A DNA stretch of 64,000 nucleotides from Plumapathes pennacea. Lineage: Eukaryota; Cnidaria; Anthozoa; Antipatharia; Myriopathidae. Location: positions 11,833,274-11,897,273 of the forward strand of contig OZ038463.1 of the NCBI GenBank assembly GCA_964036295.1, read 5' to 3'. Both the position numbers and the translations under genes were made by a program. Below, piece by piece: positions 1 through 12,166 of this stretch. The stretch's first letter is position 1. Each line of letters starts with the position of its first letter. Under the pieces are notes generated by a model that was not told the DNA's origin, made no database searches, and was given only the letters and a program-made list of their open reading frames with translations.

Positions 1-772
1 CTAACTTCTTGTGATTCTCGAAACCATCCCCTGCATAGCTGCAAGCCGTTTTTCCCCCTCAAACTCTTATGCCCTACAGATATTGAATCTTTTCCCGCTG
101 AACTGGTTGATTTTCCATTTGATCTTTAGTCAAAATTTGCATCAATCCCTCTCTTAAGATGAACATCAGCAGTGTGAGGTTTTCTTTTAACGCTCAGAGT
201 TTGTTAAAACTTCTGCAAAAACTAGATTATGGGAACCTTATACCAGAAATATGGCAACAAATTTGGGGATCTCCAGGCTTGTTTCCGAAATACTATAAGC
301 GGTAAATTAACACTGAATGTGGTCATTTCAGACCTATAGTGGTATCCCTTGTTTTCGAGAGGAAAAGAAACGTTTCGATTATCGGAAGTGTGATAAAAGT
401 TGAACTTATAATGGATCCGTTAACTTAACATCACAACTATTTGATTTAACAATTTTTTTGATTTTTAAAGGTTTTGGAGATCTGGACTGCAACTTCACAC
501 AAATCAAATATGAAAAGTTGCATTGTTCCACAGTTCGGCATTAATTTTGCTTCCAACGAGCAATACACGTGGTCAGGTATTTTCATGTATATTTCTGGTA
601 ATATGTCCGGCACACTAGTGACTACCAATTTGAAGTTTCTAATTGTCGAAACCAACCTTTAGCGAAACAATATTAAAATTGGCGATTTTTAGATTTAGTG
701 AGTACTTCAAATTAATATTTTTTTCACTCCATCATCATTTTGTGTTATCATTTCATTCGTCTACAACTACAG

Positions 773-3700
773 AAAATGCTGACCCAGAGCTTTTTGAGGG
801 TGACATGTTCCTGACAGCCGAACAGCGCTATGCGGCTGAACACGGTCTTGACGTGGATCAAGCCACAAGTCGTGGCGCCATTAAACAAGGCTTATGGCCC
901 CAAGGAATACTGTACTACACCATTGACAACAGTCTGAGTGAGTAATGAATCTTATTTTATTGATATTATGCGTATGTCACACAAACGCTAAGAAAATATA
1001 AATCCCTACAACAAACCGGAGGAAGGTAAAACCGAAATAAAAAGAATGTGCGCCAAAAAAAAAATAAAGTAGTTTTGTTAACATCACTACCTTTTCACTG
1101 ACTTGTTGGTATTCAAAATTAAGTACCTGGTTCCATTCAAGCAAAACACGACGATCATAAATTGAACCGTTTCGTTTCCCGCAGTATTGTTTCATGATAG
1201 CATATAGATGCATTTATTTGGCAGAGTTCTGTAGGTGTAACTTGATGTGAAATATTTAGAATGGAGAAAAGGCGAAGGGGAAACTTCGAGGGGGTGATGG
1301 TGGGGAGCAGGGAAACAGGAAAAGAACTTCTGTTACCCGGCTGGCGGACTCTTTAACCGATCGAAGGTTTCCATATTCCTATTTTAAGCGGAATTTTAAG
1401 GAAGCCATTGCAAAATAATGTGCAGCCCAGTATGAACTATTGACCTAATGAAGGTCGAATCAGAATACAGTTTTACAAAACAAATATACACAAGAATATA
1501 TGCGCAATACCACTACAAGGACACTGAAACCTGGACAGGGACACTAGTATTAAATGTGATTCAGCAGGAAAGACATGACAGATACCGCCACAAAGACACT
1601 AGGCAGAAATCTGACCCCACAAAGTTGACGCTAAGTTTGTTTTACTTGACGTGTAGGGAGATCCCAGCGAGCCATGAACGCCATCAGGGCGGCAATGAAG
1701 ATGTGGTCCGATAACACCTGCATCACTTTCAAGGAAAGACGCAACGAGAGATACTACGCTCGCTTCACGGGAGGTGGAGGGTAAGGGACCTTCGAGTCCG
1801 GACTACTTCTTGTTAGCGTCTTGTAACAATATTTATCACACGACTTCAAATTTTCGAGTGCAAATAAAACAAAGGCCAAAACGAGTGCAAATATGGGAGC
1901 GTATTGCACTCGCCAGGAACGCCTGAAGCAGGCTCGAAAAGTAAAAGAAACTCATAAAAATACTCCGTCGTATTGAACTCCTTCCCGTGTAATACACTCG
2001 TTTTAATTCATCGTCTGTTTGCAGACAGCAAGAAAAGCCATTGTTACACAAATCATGCGCAATTCGCGAAGCTGAGATATTTTGGCGGGCCTTCTAATAG
2101 TATACCCTGGCGGGCACTTGGACAACTGCTTTTTTTGTAATGCCATTTTTAAATATAAAAAGCACAGCAGAAAAATTTAGTTGACGGACACTCCTCCTTC
2201 AGGAGTAAAAACTACTATTTGCAACTGCGCTGACTTACTCATAAAATATATTTTAGTTACGTTTACTTACGTCAGTTGAACGGTACAATTATTACATTTG
2301 TTCAAGTCCTCCAAGGATCAGTTGCGTGGGTACAGGACAGTTAACGCGCGGAATAGATACACAAACTAAGAAAGCGCTTCTGCTCACCAGTTCAACGCTT
2401 TTCATTTGATAATTTACAGGTGCTCGTCTTACGTTGGTCGGACGAGGGCTGGGCAGCCAATCACTCTTGCGTCCGGCTGTTGGCACGTTGGCACCGTGGC
2501 CCATGAGATTGGTAAGTATAAACATAACGCCTCACTCTAAGCCATATGATTGGCGATTATTTCGGATACTCGGCCAATCAATGTCAGTAAAATCGTAAGG
2601 CTTGTGGGATGTGGCTTAATTTACATAATCAGAATACTGCACAATGTGCTGGTAAGCTGAAGCCACAGAATAGGGCACAAAGGCCACGGTGGTAGCAGGC
2701 ATTACCCCTTGATCTACCAAAAAAAAAAAAAAAAAAAAATGTGAGCCCAAGTAATAGCAGCCATGGACAGCAATCGATGTCAGTGCAGTTTATTTACTGG
2801 AATTTCTTTGGCGGATCGATTCCGTTGTCTTCAACAATTTGGAAAAGGCTTCAATTGGAAATGGGCGTTGTGCTCTTTTTATAATTCGCATTCACAAGTT
2901 TATAGCAGTTAGGGGGAAATTTCACTCTCTGTCGGTTGGTTGATTCTGTTAACAATGGGTTAATTGTTAACACTGTGACAATGGATTGCAAACTTCCGGG
3001 CTTTGTTAATTTCGCTGACCATGAGTGCGTAAGGGTTCTGCAGGCGACCACATGGTAAATAAAATAGCGGCCTTTGCGACTGAGAATACTCAACCGCCGA
3101 AACAGAACTGAGCACAATGAGAATCACAAAAGCGATGAAATGATCATCACGTTTGGAGTCCTTTGTTTCTCAAGGCACATGTTCTCGAAAATTAAAACCG
3201 AACTGAGGACCTGGATTTTACCATTTGATGGCGATAGAAAGCCTTTTGGCACCTTTGAATCAGAAAGTTCTCCGCATTATTATTTATATCCTAAGTCAGA
3301 AATTGTCAGGAGATCGAAGATGAAAACCTCGTATATTATTTCTTCTTTTACAGGTCACGCACTGGGCTTCTATCACGAACAATCGAGACCCGACAGGGAC
3401 CAGTATGTCACCATTTACAGACAGAACATCCAACGTGGTGAGCAATGATCGGAGCTGATGTTCTAATTTTAATTAGTTAACACAGCGAAGTAATGAAATG
3501 AGTAATGTTTACTATATTAGGGTCCGGTCGCACTGGAAATTTTAGTCGATAATAACTCAGCATCGAGAACAATACGGGGTAGCAGCTTGCTGACATATAT
3601 TTCTTGTGACAAGCGCTGTTTGCACTTCAAATGATGCAAATGTCGATATTAATGTTGTTAAAGTTGCGAGTGCGACCGAAGCCTTATAGCGCCAGAGATC

Positions 3701-4470
3701 CTCACTGATGATTGGTTCCTAACGATGTCTTGCTTCCATTTTGTTAATCACAATTTAGGTATGGAATTTAACTTCAACAAGTACTCTCGCTCCAAAATTG
3801 ACTCGCTTGGGACTCCGTACGATTATGATAGCATCATGCACTACAATTCAAGGGCTTTCTCAAAGAACGGGAGGCCAACCATCCTTCCCAAAAAGTCTGG
3901 GGTGTGTATATAGTTTGAACATTGTTCCAAAAATATCTGGGGTAATGGTAGTTTCAGTTGGGGCAGGGGAGGGGGGGGGGGGGGGGGGGGGGGGGGTGAC
4001 CCCTAGTCCTCTACAATGTATGTCAAATTTGGGGGTTTGACATCCACGTTGTCGGTATGATAGTTATATTTTGTACTTTTTTTTTTTCTTTTGATGCTAC
4101 GGAAAAACCTGAACGTGTTCTATTATATATTTTGCAGGTGTCTATTGGTAACAGGAGTAAAATCAGTAAAATCGACATCCAGCAGATGAACTTGCTCTAC
4201 AAATGTGGCGGTGGCGGCGGAGGTGGAGGAGGAGGAGCAGTCACTCCCCCACCACCACCCCCTGGTAATTAGATAGTGACTGTGTAGCGCAACATCGTAT
4301 CATGAAAATTCGTCGCGCGTAACTCTTACTCTTTGTGTGTATCTTATTTTCCTATGTCAGGTAATTGTAAGGACACCGGACGGTACTGTTCATACCACGT
4401 ACCAAGAGGAGATTGTGATAAGATGCAGGTCGTGCGAGAAAGGTGCAAAAAGAGCTGCGGGCTCTGCTAA
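773..4470 (+). CDS. Astacin (M12A) zinc metalloprotease with C-terminal ShKT domain, 5' exon(s) missing
   Basis: Secreted zinc endopeptidase. Seven exons join with matching phases: 773-937, 1657-1780, 2420-2511, 3354-3437, 3759-3901, 4138-4264 and 4361-4470 (stop), about 280 residues. Visible in order: the astacin prodomain aspartate-switch motif FEGD; the start of the mature domain around LWPQG; the zinc site [12 protein letters not shown], split by an intron inside HEIG/H; the Met-turn SIMHY; a run of ten glycines, then AVT and six prolines; and a ShKT module with six cysteines ending CGLC. Exon 773 is entered in phase 1, so an upstream exon with the signal peptide must exist; I could not find it in bases 1-772. 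Known family: cnidarian astacin-ShKT proteins occur in nematocysts and gland cells. A venom role here is inference. Residues needed for zinc binding are all present. Confidence 0.93.
3971..3996. repeat. Poly-G tract of 26 bases in an astacin intron
   Basis: An uninterrupted G run lies 75 bases downstream of the GTGTGT splice donor at 3902. On the transcript strand it is G-rich and could form a quadruplex near the donor, which is inference. Its length may be affected by sequencing. Confidence 0.9.
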
Positions 4471-4651
4471 GGTGAGGAATGCATATTTTGAAGCTTTTAA
4501 AAATATTTGGATGTCAGTATTTTAACCGCCATTGCCTTACAATGCATTTTAAACAACAAGTTATTATGCCTCGGATTGACAAAGAAGGTGGGGGTAGGGG
4601 TAGGGGATCTTGGAGAAATCCGTGACCTACTCAAAACTTGTTATCTATCGG

Positions 4652-4657
4652 AATAAA
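4652..4657 (+). promoter_or_regulatory. Candidate polyadenylation signal of the astacin gene
   Basis: AATAAA about 180 bases after the astacin stop codon, the first canonical hexamer downstream. Placement is plausible but untested. Confidence 0.4.
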
Positions 4658-4998
4658 ACACAGGTTGGATGGGTATAGAGGGTCATTAATACCTTGTACA
4701 AAACTTCTGTATGCATCTGTGTCAATTTGATGGAATGTTAAGAAACAAATATTTCGCAAGTTTACGCGCCCTTCTCCGTGTCCTCTAATCGTACTCTATC
4801 GAATTAATTTCTGTTAGTCAGAGATGAATAGTTTACCCCCATGTTCACATGAGTACACCATGCAGCCCGTATCGAAGGCTAAGTTATAGAATCGAGGAGA
4901 AACATTATTTATCTATTTCATATTATTATTTTATAATTTTTATTACATGTTGTTACTCCTCTTGTACCATATGGTGATTATTCTTTGTTAATTAAGCT

Positions 4999-5209
4999 GG
5001 TGTTACACTGGTCGAGTTACAACGACGATTTGCAACGCCGATTTGTTCCAAATTCACGCAACGGTGTTGCAAGTTTTTGGATCGCTTTCCAAAAACTTGC
5101 AACGCGTTGCAGCACTGCAAACATCGTGAAAAATTGTTCGCAAATGGGGTGTTACCTCAACGATTTTTAGCGCAACATCGTATCGTTGCAAATCGACCAT
5201 TGTAACACC
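4999..5209. mobile_element. MITE with ggtgttaca termini
   Basis: The left end GGTGTTACACTGGTCG is matched by the reverse complement of the right end, GGTGTTACAATGGTCG (one mismatch). The body is rich in TTGCAACG-type words in both orientations. No coding capacity. A clear target duplication is not visible. Confidence 0.7.
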
Positions 5210-5373
5210 ACCTTTACTCACAAAACACATTTTTCTCTCCCAATCCAGGGCTCAAGGCGGGAAAAATAAATTCATAGGTCTTGCACTCTGAAAAAAGAGA
5301 TACCATGGAAGTACACAAGAAATGTCCCGCAATAAACCTTCAAACCCAACAAAATGTTTTCTTTCACTTATCT

Positions 5374-5617
5374 GGGCCCGGTTTTTCGAAGGTCGATTAA
5401 GCTATAATCCAAGATTAACGAAATTCTTTCTCTCGACCTCTCTGTCATTAAACTGCTTGGCTTTGTTCGAAGATGGATTAGAAAACTTGTTCCAGCTTAA
5501 AACATTATCAAAAAAGTCGTTTTGGACAAAACTTTCACGTTTTCAGGCTAAAAAAATGACAAGAAAGTTTAGACCTAATCCAGGATTAGCCTAATCTTGC
5601 TTTGAAAAACCGGGCCC
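5374..5617. mobile_element. MITE with GGGCCCGGTTTTTC termini
   Basis: Both ends read GGGCCCGGTTTTTCRAAG when the right end is reverse-complemented, and imperfect similarity (ATTA...TAATCC words) runs about 35 bases inward. Non-coding, about 244 bp. Confidence 0.8.
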
Positions 5618-8441
5618 TGATCAACTAGTAGTAATCGGAACCTTTAGTCAAGTGCGTTCGACTACTCTTATCCTTCTAATTAAGTTCCTAAAATAAGCCC
5701 ATGAGGATTTTTTGCTCTAAAATGTTTTTCCCAATTTCCGTCTTGAACTAGTTAGCGGCCATTCGTGCACTGAACTGAAAGAGAATTGACTCCAAATTGG
5801 CGACCGGACGGCAACGTGGCGGTTCGCCGGGCAAAGAAAGTTGGAGCCTTTGGAGAAACAAATTGCAGCTGATCTATCTTGAAACAAGAGAGGATGATCC
5901 TCTCTTGCTTGGAACATATTTTGCAACAACTCAGAACGGAGACTGTTTCAAAGCACGGTTTATCTGACTGTCGAGTCCGGCGGTCTTCCACTCGGTTGGC
6001 AAGTTGGAATTTGCCACCCCCCTCCCCCTCTCTCCCGGCGTTGTGCACGAACGTCTGCATCTTGTCGCTTTGACTGAAGCGAAGACACGATAAAATGTTG
6101 CCTTTTTTATAATAGCTTCGTTGAAGTTCTGCACGGGAATCAAGAGCGACGACTTGAAGCATCCTTCGACTCTCGACATCATGGAAGGTGTGAAGCATTT
6201 GATTGACACAAGACTGAAAATTCGCGCGTGCAGCACGAAAGTGTCTCAATCAAAACTGATTGACGCGCAGGCTTCCCACGTGACATCTATTGTTTTTGCA
6301 TTCCCCCAACCCCACCCCTCTTCTCTCGCGTTTTGTCCATCGTCATTGCTATATCTCTTGTTCGGTCTCGCTTTTTGTTTTAGCTGGTTTGGATTGACGT
6401 TGGTCAAACTGGCAATTTTCCTACACTACTTGTATACGGCTGTTTCAAGAAGATTGGAAGAATTAGACACCAGATACGATTAGTGGACTTTTCGTCTGCA
6501 ACATTAAATTAATAGGCCGGGCTCGGATTTCTGTTTCCTCGCACGCAGCCAAGAAATCTCTGGAAAATATCCCTTTTATGTAAGACAAAAATATGATAAT
6601 GACGATGATGACGGCGACCGAGATAATCTGAAGCTATGTCAGAGATTAGTGTAGTGAACTGAAGCGAACCTTAATGTTCGTCATAAGAGAGGCAACATGA
6701 ACCTTAGGCCCAGTTTAAATGGAAGGAGGGTGTCCCTCCTAGAAGGGTCATCTTTCTCTATTGAAATCCCTTGTTCCGTTTACATGATAGGTAGGTTCAC
6801 CCTAGGAGGAGGGTTTGCTAGGGTAACCTTCCCAGCAGGGACAACTTTTGTCCACATGTTAACGCTCGAGGTAGAGTTACCCTCTCGGGGGGTGGGGGGA
6901 GGGGGACTAGCGGTGCCAGGTTACTATCTAAAATCTCGCGACCGCGCAATGCCTTCCTTTCAGACTGTTGGCAAGATAGCCCTAGGGATAGCGCTTGGCA
7001 TGTAAAGGGGGGCTATCTTCTGATCTTTCTAGGAGTGTGTCCCCTCAAAAGACATTGCTTTTTCAGTCAACCTGTTGTCGACTCACTCCCTTAGTTCCTG
7101 GCACTCGATTCTTTGGCATTTTCAATAAAACGCGATAACTCATTGGTCAATTCAGGCCTATTCAGAGTTCTTTCGAGACTGACGTATCAGCTGGAGTTTA
7201 TTAGCAAAGCATGCATTGCTCCGCTGCGTGAGCATAAGAACCGAATTTGACAGCAGCCTATAAACTGACGACAAAATGTAGTGACTACGCCCTCTTTATC
7301 TTCCGAAATGAATTTTCCGCCATTGTGTCAAGTCCCCAATGTCAACACGGCAGGGATGTGCTCAAAGGATGAAATGTGCAAGCATTTTAATAGCGATTTA
7401 CAAGCAAGGCGTTTCGAGCACAGGACAAGGTAACAAATGACACACTACGTCATTAGGGGTTGTGAACATGTGAAATCAAATACAAAAACCAGGATAATAA
7501 ATTCACTGGATTTGAAACTATATTTTCCTAACATAATTTTAGCTATCATTATCTCTGGTAAATCGCAGGAAATTGAAATTTGCATCAAGAATTTGCAAAT
7601 CGGAACAAAAAATATTTACCAGCCAACACAGCGGGTCAAATCCAAACATTGGGCACTAAAAAGCTGTTTGAATTGGATTCAAATAGAAAATTTCACTATT
7701 AACCAGGTACTAGAATATTTTGGTTGTTTTGTTAGACCCACTATTTCTTGAATATCTGGGTTGTTGTTGTGGGAGAGGGGTGGGTAGGGGATAGGGGGAT
7801 TTCGATTGAAGGTGTTAATTTTTGATAATTCGAAGAACCAGCACAATTCAGCTGTACTGAGATATCTTTAAACTTTATCTTGATTTAGTAAACGGTGTTA
7901 TCGAACAACGATTTCGTTGTCATAATTATCAAATCCTTCTTCAATCTCTTCCTCTTCCTGTTTAAAGTCATCATCCTCGGAATCATTAATCGGAACTGTT
8001 TTTTTGTACACTGACCTTTGCATTAAACCCGTCGTCCTTCTCGCACATTCTATTCCTTAACTTCCAGTTGAAAACGTCATAATGATAAATATAATAAATA
8101 AAGATGTCGTATCAACATCCGTGTGACCACGAGATTTAACAGTAATTACTGTTATTGGAGGAAAAGGAGGAGAAACCGCATTGACAAAAAGTTAAAGCTT
8201 TACCACGAGTGGGCGCTCAATCAAACATTTTGTACGAGGGGGCGTTGACTAAGGAAATACGGACGGCATAAAAAAAACACGTCTCGATTTACTTTCTATA
8301 CCATGGAAACCATTCTTTGCTGTTTCCTTACAAGCGGGTTCTTTCTTTCTTTCTTTTTTTTTTTTTTTTTTTTTTTTTCTACCTCTCTAGTCTTTCAGTT
8401 GTTATTGTATTTCTTTCTCTTTTTCTTTCTGTACGCCTGTT

Positions 8442-8478
<37 letters not shown>

Positions 8479-9912
8479 CCTTCTCTTTATCTCCTTTTCT
8501 CTCAGGTGGGCATGCTCAATCTCTGAAAATTATCCCCCAAAAAGGAAGCTTTACTTCAATTTGCGGTTTGTTGTCTAAAAGAACTGAAATTATAGCACCT
8601 GCTTCAACAATGATTTGTTAGGCTTGTTAGATCAATCTGGACGGCTGTCAGCAGACCAATAAATGATAAATCAAACATGCATTTACGCATTATTTTATAG
8701 CTGAAATAATACATGGTCACTGCCGGCTCTGTCGAACAATATGGACTGGATCTATTGACTAATAGACTAGAGTATGGTAGCGACACAAACATACATGAAA
8801 AAAAAAAAAATGAAAAAAAGCAATGGAAATAAAAAAGGACCGTGGTGATTTTTTGCATCACACGCTATAAAAGAGAAAAGGGATAACGAATTCGTGCTAT
8901 TTTTTCTTTTGAGCAGTTGACATTAGATCATTCCCGGAAGAATAATGTTTGGGTTATGCTGATTTGAAAAAAGTTGAGTTGAAAAAACTGCAAAACTATA
9001 CGAATGACTGATGTTGACGATAAAAAAATCGAACGTTAACAGTTATCAATGCACCCTAAAATGGTAATTGACTGGACAATAGAATACTGAACATCATGTT
9101 TGACATATTTGCTTAATAAATGAGGTTTGTCTAAATAATTAAATTACTATCTTCGAGACTGAAGTGAGCTTTTTCTCGATTTTTCAAAACATCATTTAGG
9201 TAAATATGATTCGTGCATGGGATGCCAAATGAAACGTACCACGAATTCGAAATGTCCCTGATCTCACTGGAAGAAGAACCTTGCGTGCCACTTCCGATAA
9301 GCAACAAGACTCAATTAGACAAAAAAATGATTTAATTCGGGGAATCTTTTGTAAAAGGGGAAGGAAAAAGACCTACTGATTTGTTTCTTACAAAGGCGTG
9401 GGATGAACGTCAATCAGAATTTAACATGATCAATGGCCGCGGAGACCACTATTACATTTGTTGTGAAATGGTTTAAATTGTATTAGCATTTCAAAAAAGA
9501 CAAAGGTAGTCGGAACTTGTGAAAGAAACCAGAACAACTTTGCTGATGAGCGAAGTTTTCTTCTTTTCTTTTGTCTGATGCATTGTTTGCCAACCTGCTG
9601 TGAAAGGGATCAGAAAATTGAACGTCACAAAAACGCCCCGGAGAGGGAAGGAACTGAGGGCACCGGAAAAGAAAACCCAATTGAAAAGCAATCACTGAAT
9701 GACTTCATTAATGCCAGTTACAACTTCATTAATCAAATTGTTATCGTTCTGAAGTAAAACCTATTCTTTTGATTCCTTCCTTTACAAAATCGGGCAAAAC
9801 ATTTATATAGGCCGAATCTTTGAGGTAACAGGCAATATTACACGCTGCAGAAACGTAGAGGACACGACCCGGTTAATCTTCTTCCAACGAAACCAACACA
9901 GTTAATCGCAAG
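5618..9912. other. Long interval without a supported gene
   Basis: No exon I can defend. It holds a 21-bp palindrome at 5886-5906; a 165-codon minus-strand open frame (5752-6249) without a recognisable domain; a GC-rich stretch at 6700-7030 with repeated CCTAGGAGG/CCCTCC words that resembles repeat DNA; long T tracts at 8347-8380 and 8443-8478; and AT-rich sequence elsewhere. Confidence 0.6.
9804..9810 (+). promoter_or_regulatory. Possible TATA box for the 9.9-kb peptide gene
   Basis: TATATAG lies about 105 bases before the start codon at 9913. The spacing fits a short 5' UTR. Weak evidence alone. Confidence 0.3.
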
Positions 9913-11905
9913 ATGAGGCAGAGGCAGCTGTTTGCTTTGATAGCCGTACTTACGGTTTGTAGTATCCTACCTTCTAGCGACGCCTTCACTGCAGGGGCTG
10001 GGAATATCAAGAAAAGAGATTTTGTACAGGTAATAGTTATTTTGCTCCTCCTTTTCATAAACTCAGTCCTCTTCAGACGTTGAAATCAAGCTTGATAGCT
10101 TATATCTTCTGGTTTCGTTTTGGGGGGTCTCTGTTCATCCACCGAATTGTGGTGGCTGGGTGACTATTATTATTGCGGTGAGTTTGTGTTCACGGAGAGC
10201 TTTTTTGCAATTTCTTCAAACAGTTGAAATGTTCGCCTCAAAGAGGAGAATGTGTGGTTTAAAAATATCGTACTATTATTAACGGACCTTCAGGTTAAAA
10301 AATGTGCTATTTGGATGTTCAGAAGGAAAATTTCGCCACATTTTTGTGTAGATGCTTAAAAAGAAAGAGAAAAAGAACTAAAAAAAAAAGAAAGAAAAAA
10401 GAAAAAGAACCCTGTTTTCTTAAAAGAGAGAAAAAAAATCAGAGCGTTAATGCAATATTACTTTGAGAGAGAAAACTTGTATTACCGTGTCAGCAAGACC
10501 TGATACGTAGACAAAAAAATCTATTTCAGTTTCAGACCAAGTGTTTTTGTTTTCATCGTCACTCTCAACAACATTATTTCTCAGTCGACGGGGTGCCAAA
10601 AGTTCAGGGTCAGTCGATATTTTGTTCAATTGGCTCCCACCATATTTTTCCTAATTTCTTCAAACTTGTTTGGCTAAAATTTATGACACTGATATTTGAT
10701 AAACGTCTAAATTTCCTGATGAACGTACAGATGCGTCGACTGAAATGACCGGTTCGTAAATACACATGTAAAAATGTGCTTTCTTGCACTCTTACTATTA
10801 ACTTTAATTTAGGCAAAAAGACTATGGCTTAATTTCGGCAGATTTTAGTTAATTGAATCCTCGGTTGCCATAATTAGTTGATTTAAGCCCACTGTCTGTC
10901 CAGTATGAAAAAATAGAAACACTAATGTGGCCAAATACCAAGTCTGGATCGACAGACTTACGAGTGACTGGCACGCGTCCACACTGTCAAATGAGTCAAG
11001 AGAAAAATGAAGCTATGATTGATAATCAATCTATAAACTCGATCTCAGAGTGCAGATCTAACTGCTTGAATGTGTGAGAACGGGACCTAAGAGTTTTTCG
11101 CACTAATGGTGGACGTCGTAGCACTTAGCGAGAAGATGTCAAAGTGGCTGCGCATTTGCAACAAATTATATTACTTTACTCACTTTTCGAAGGTAAAGGC
11201 CAAAAAAAAAAAAAAAAAAAAAAATCTGATGACTTGTTTTTTGTTTTGTTTCGTTTAAATCATGAAAATCCAGACGTCCGTGAGATGAAAGACTGTCCAA
11301 TTTAAAATCCTAAATCCACTTGTTCGTTGCTGGTTCGGGTCCCATCTCCCGAGCTTTGTGCCCTTTTAATCATCCCAAAACTGACACGAACTGCTAGATT
11401 GCTTTTCGTATTATTGTCGAAAATAATCGTGTGATTTCTTTGGTTTTTCAGCGTTCACTACTCTGACGTTTAGTAGTAATCTTGGCCCATCAAAAGCAAA
11501 AGCAAAATTCATTCTTAAGGAAAAGGCAACCAAGTGGCGATGGCGCTTCCTCGCATTGCCGATTGTCTTTTCTTTTCCTTTTTTCTTTTTTTTTTTTTTC
11601 TGTTCAATCTTTAACAAGTAAAACCAATTGCTTTTAAAATTTATTTCTGATAGGTTGAAAGTGCTTCTTACAGCCCGCTGTTATTGGTGGTGCTCTAATC
11701 TATTGGTTTTGGCTTTCAGAAAGTAGTCCAAAAACGGCTTAAAATTAGAACATGTCGTAAGTGCTAAAACACGCCTGTTATTTTCTATTTGATGTTTATT
11801 TAGGCTGCCAGGAGTTTGGATGCCGTCTGCAACGTTGCCCGGTCTGCTTGTTCCAAAATGGAGACCAGAGGGTTCGAACACAAGGAACTGATGACCGAAG
11901 AATAG
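9913..11905 (+). CDS. Small secreted CX6C peptide precursor, 72 aa (family member 1)
   Basis: Two exons, 9913-10029 and 11804-11905 (stop), joined by a phase-0 GT-AG intron. Exon 1 gives a 39-residue segment: a hydrophobic signal peptide (residues 1 to about 24, ending SSDA), then FTAGAGN with a dibasic KKR at 33-35. Exon 2 gives AARSLDAVC at 40-48 and CNVARSAC at 48-55, a cysteine pair spaced by six residues, then a charged tail ending LMTEE. The architecture, intron phase and both motifs match the loci at 16.2, 34.7, 38.3 and 50.1 kb, which is the main support for two such small exons. I do not recognise the family. Secretion is inferred from the signal peptide; KKR may be a processing site. 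Confidence 0.75.
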
Positions 11906-12133
11906 CTGCATTACATTGCTAACCATACCTATAAAGCATGTGCCTAAACACCTCGTACGATTTGCACGTGAAGAAGAAACATGATATCTTGTTCTTTTTT
12001 TTGCAAAAGCATCATAAATATGTCCTATTTGAAGTAAACTCTGTGAATTTTCGTATGATTCACCTACTCAGAATAAAAAAATGCAAAGAACAAAAAGAAA
12101 AGAGAAGAAAGTATGCCTATTCAGTGTCGGACT

Positions 12134-12135
<2 letters not shown>

Positions 12136-12164
<29 letters not shown>
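12136..12164. repeat. Poly-C tract of 29 bases
   Basis: Uninterrupted C run about 230 bases downstream of the first peptide gene. Simple homopolymer. Confidence 0.9.

Positions 12165-12166
<2 letters not shown>

Noticed and set aside
474-662. Upstream astacin exon or a separate gene at 474-662
   Set aside because: Acceptor-like and donor-like sites exist, but the protein matches no astacin prodomain and no signal peptide; phase linkage could not be established.
3798-4040. Glycine-rich frame ending near 4040
   Set aside because: It reads through the intronic poly-G tract in the wrong register for the astacin exon and past its donor.
5752-6249. 165-codon minus-strand open frame as a gene
   Set aside because: No recognisable domain, no supporting splice context, low-complexity Gly/Glu patch from a C-rich run, and competing open frames on both strands.
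8303-8578. Poly-Phe open frames
   Set aside because: Products of long T tracts; composition is driven by the homopolymers.
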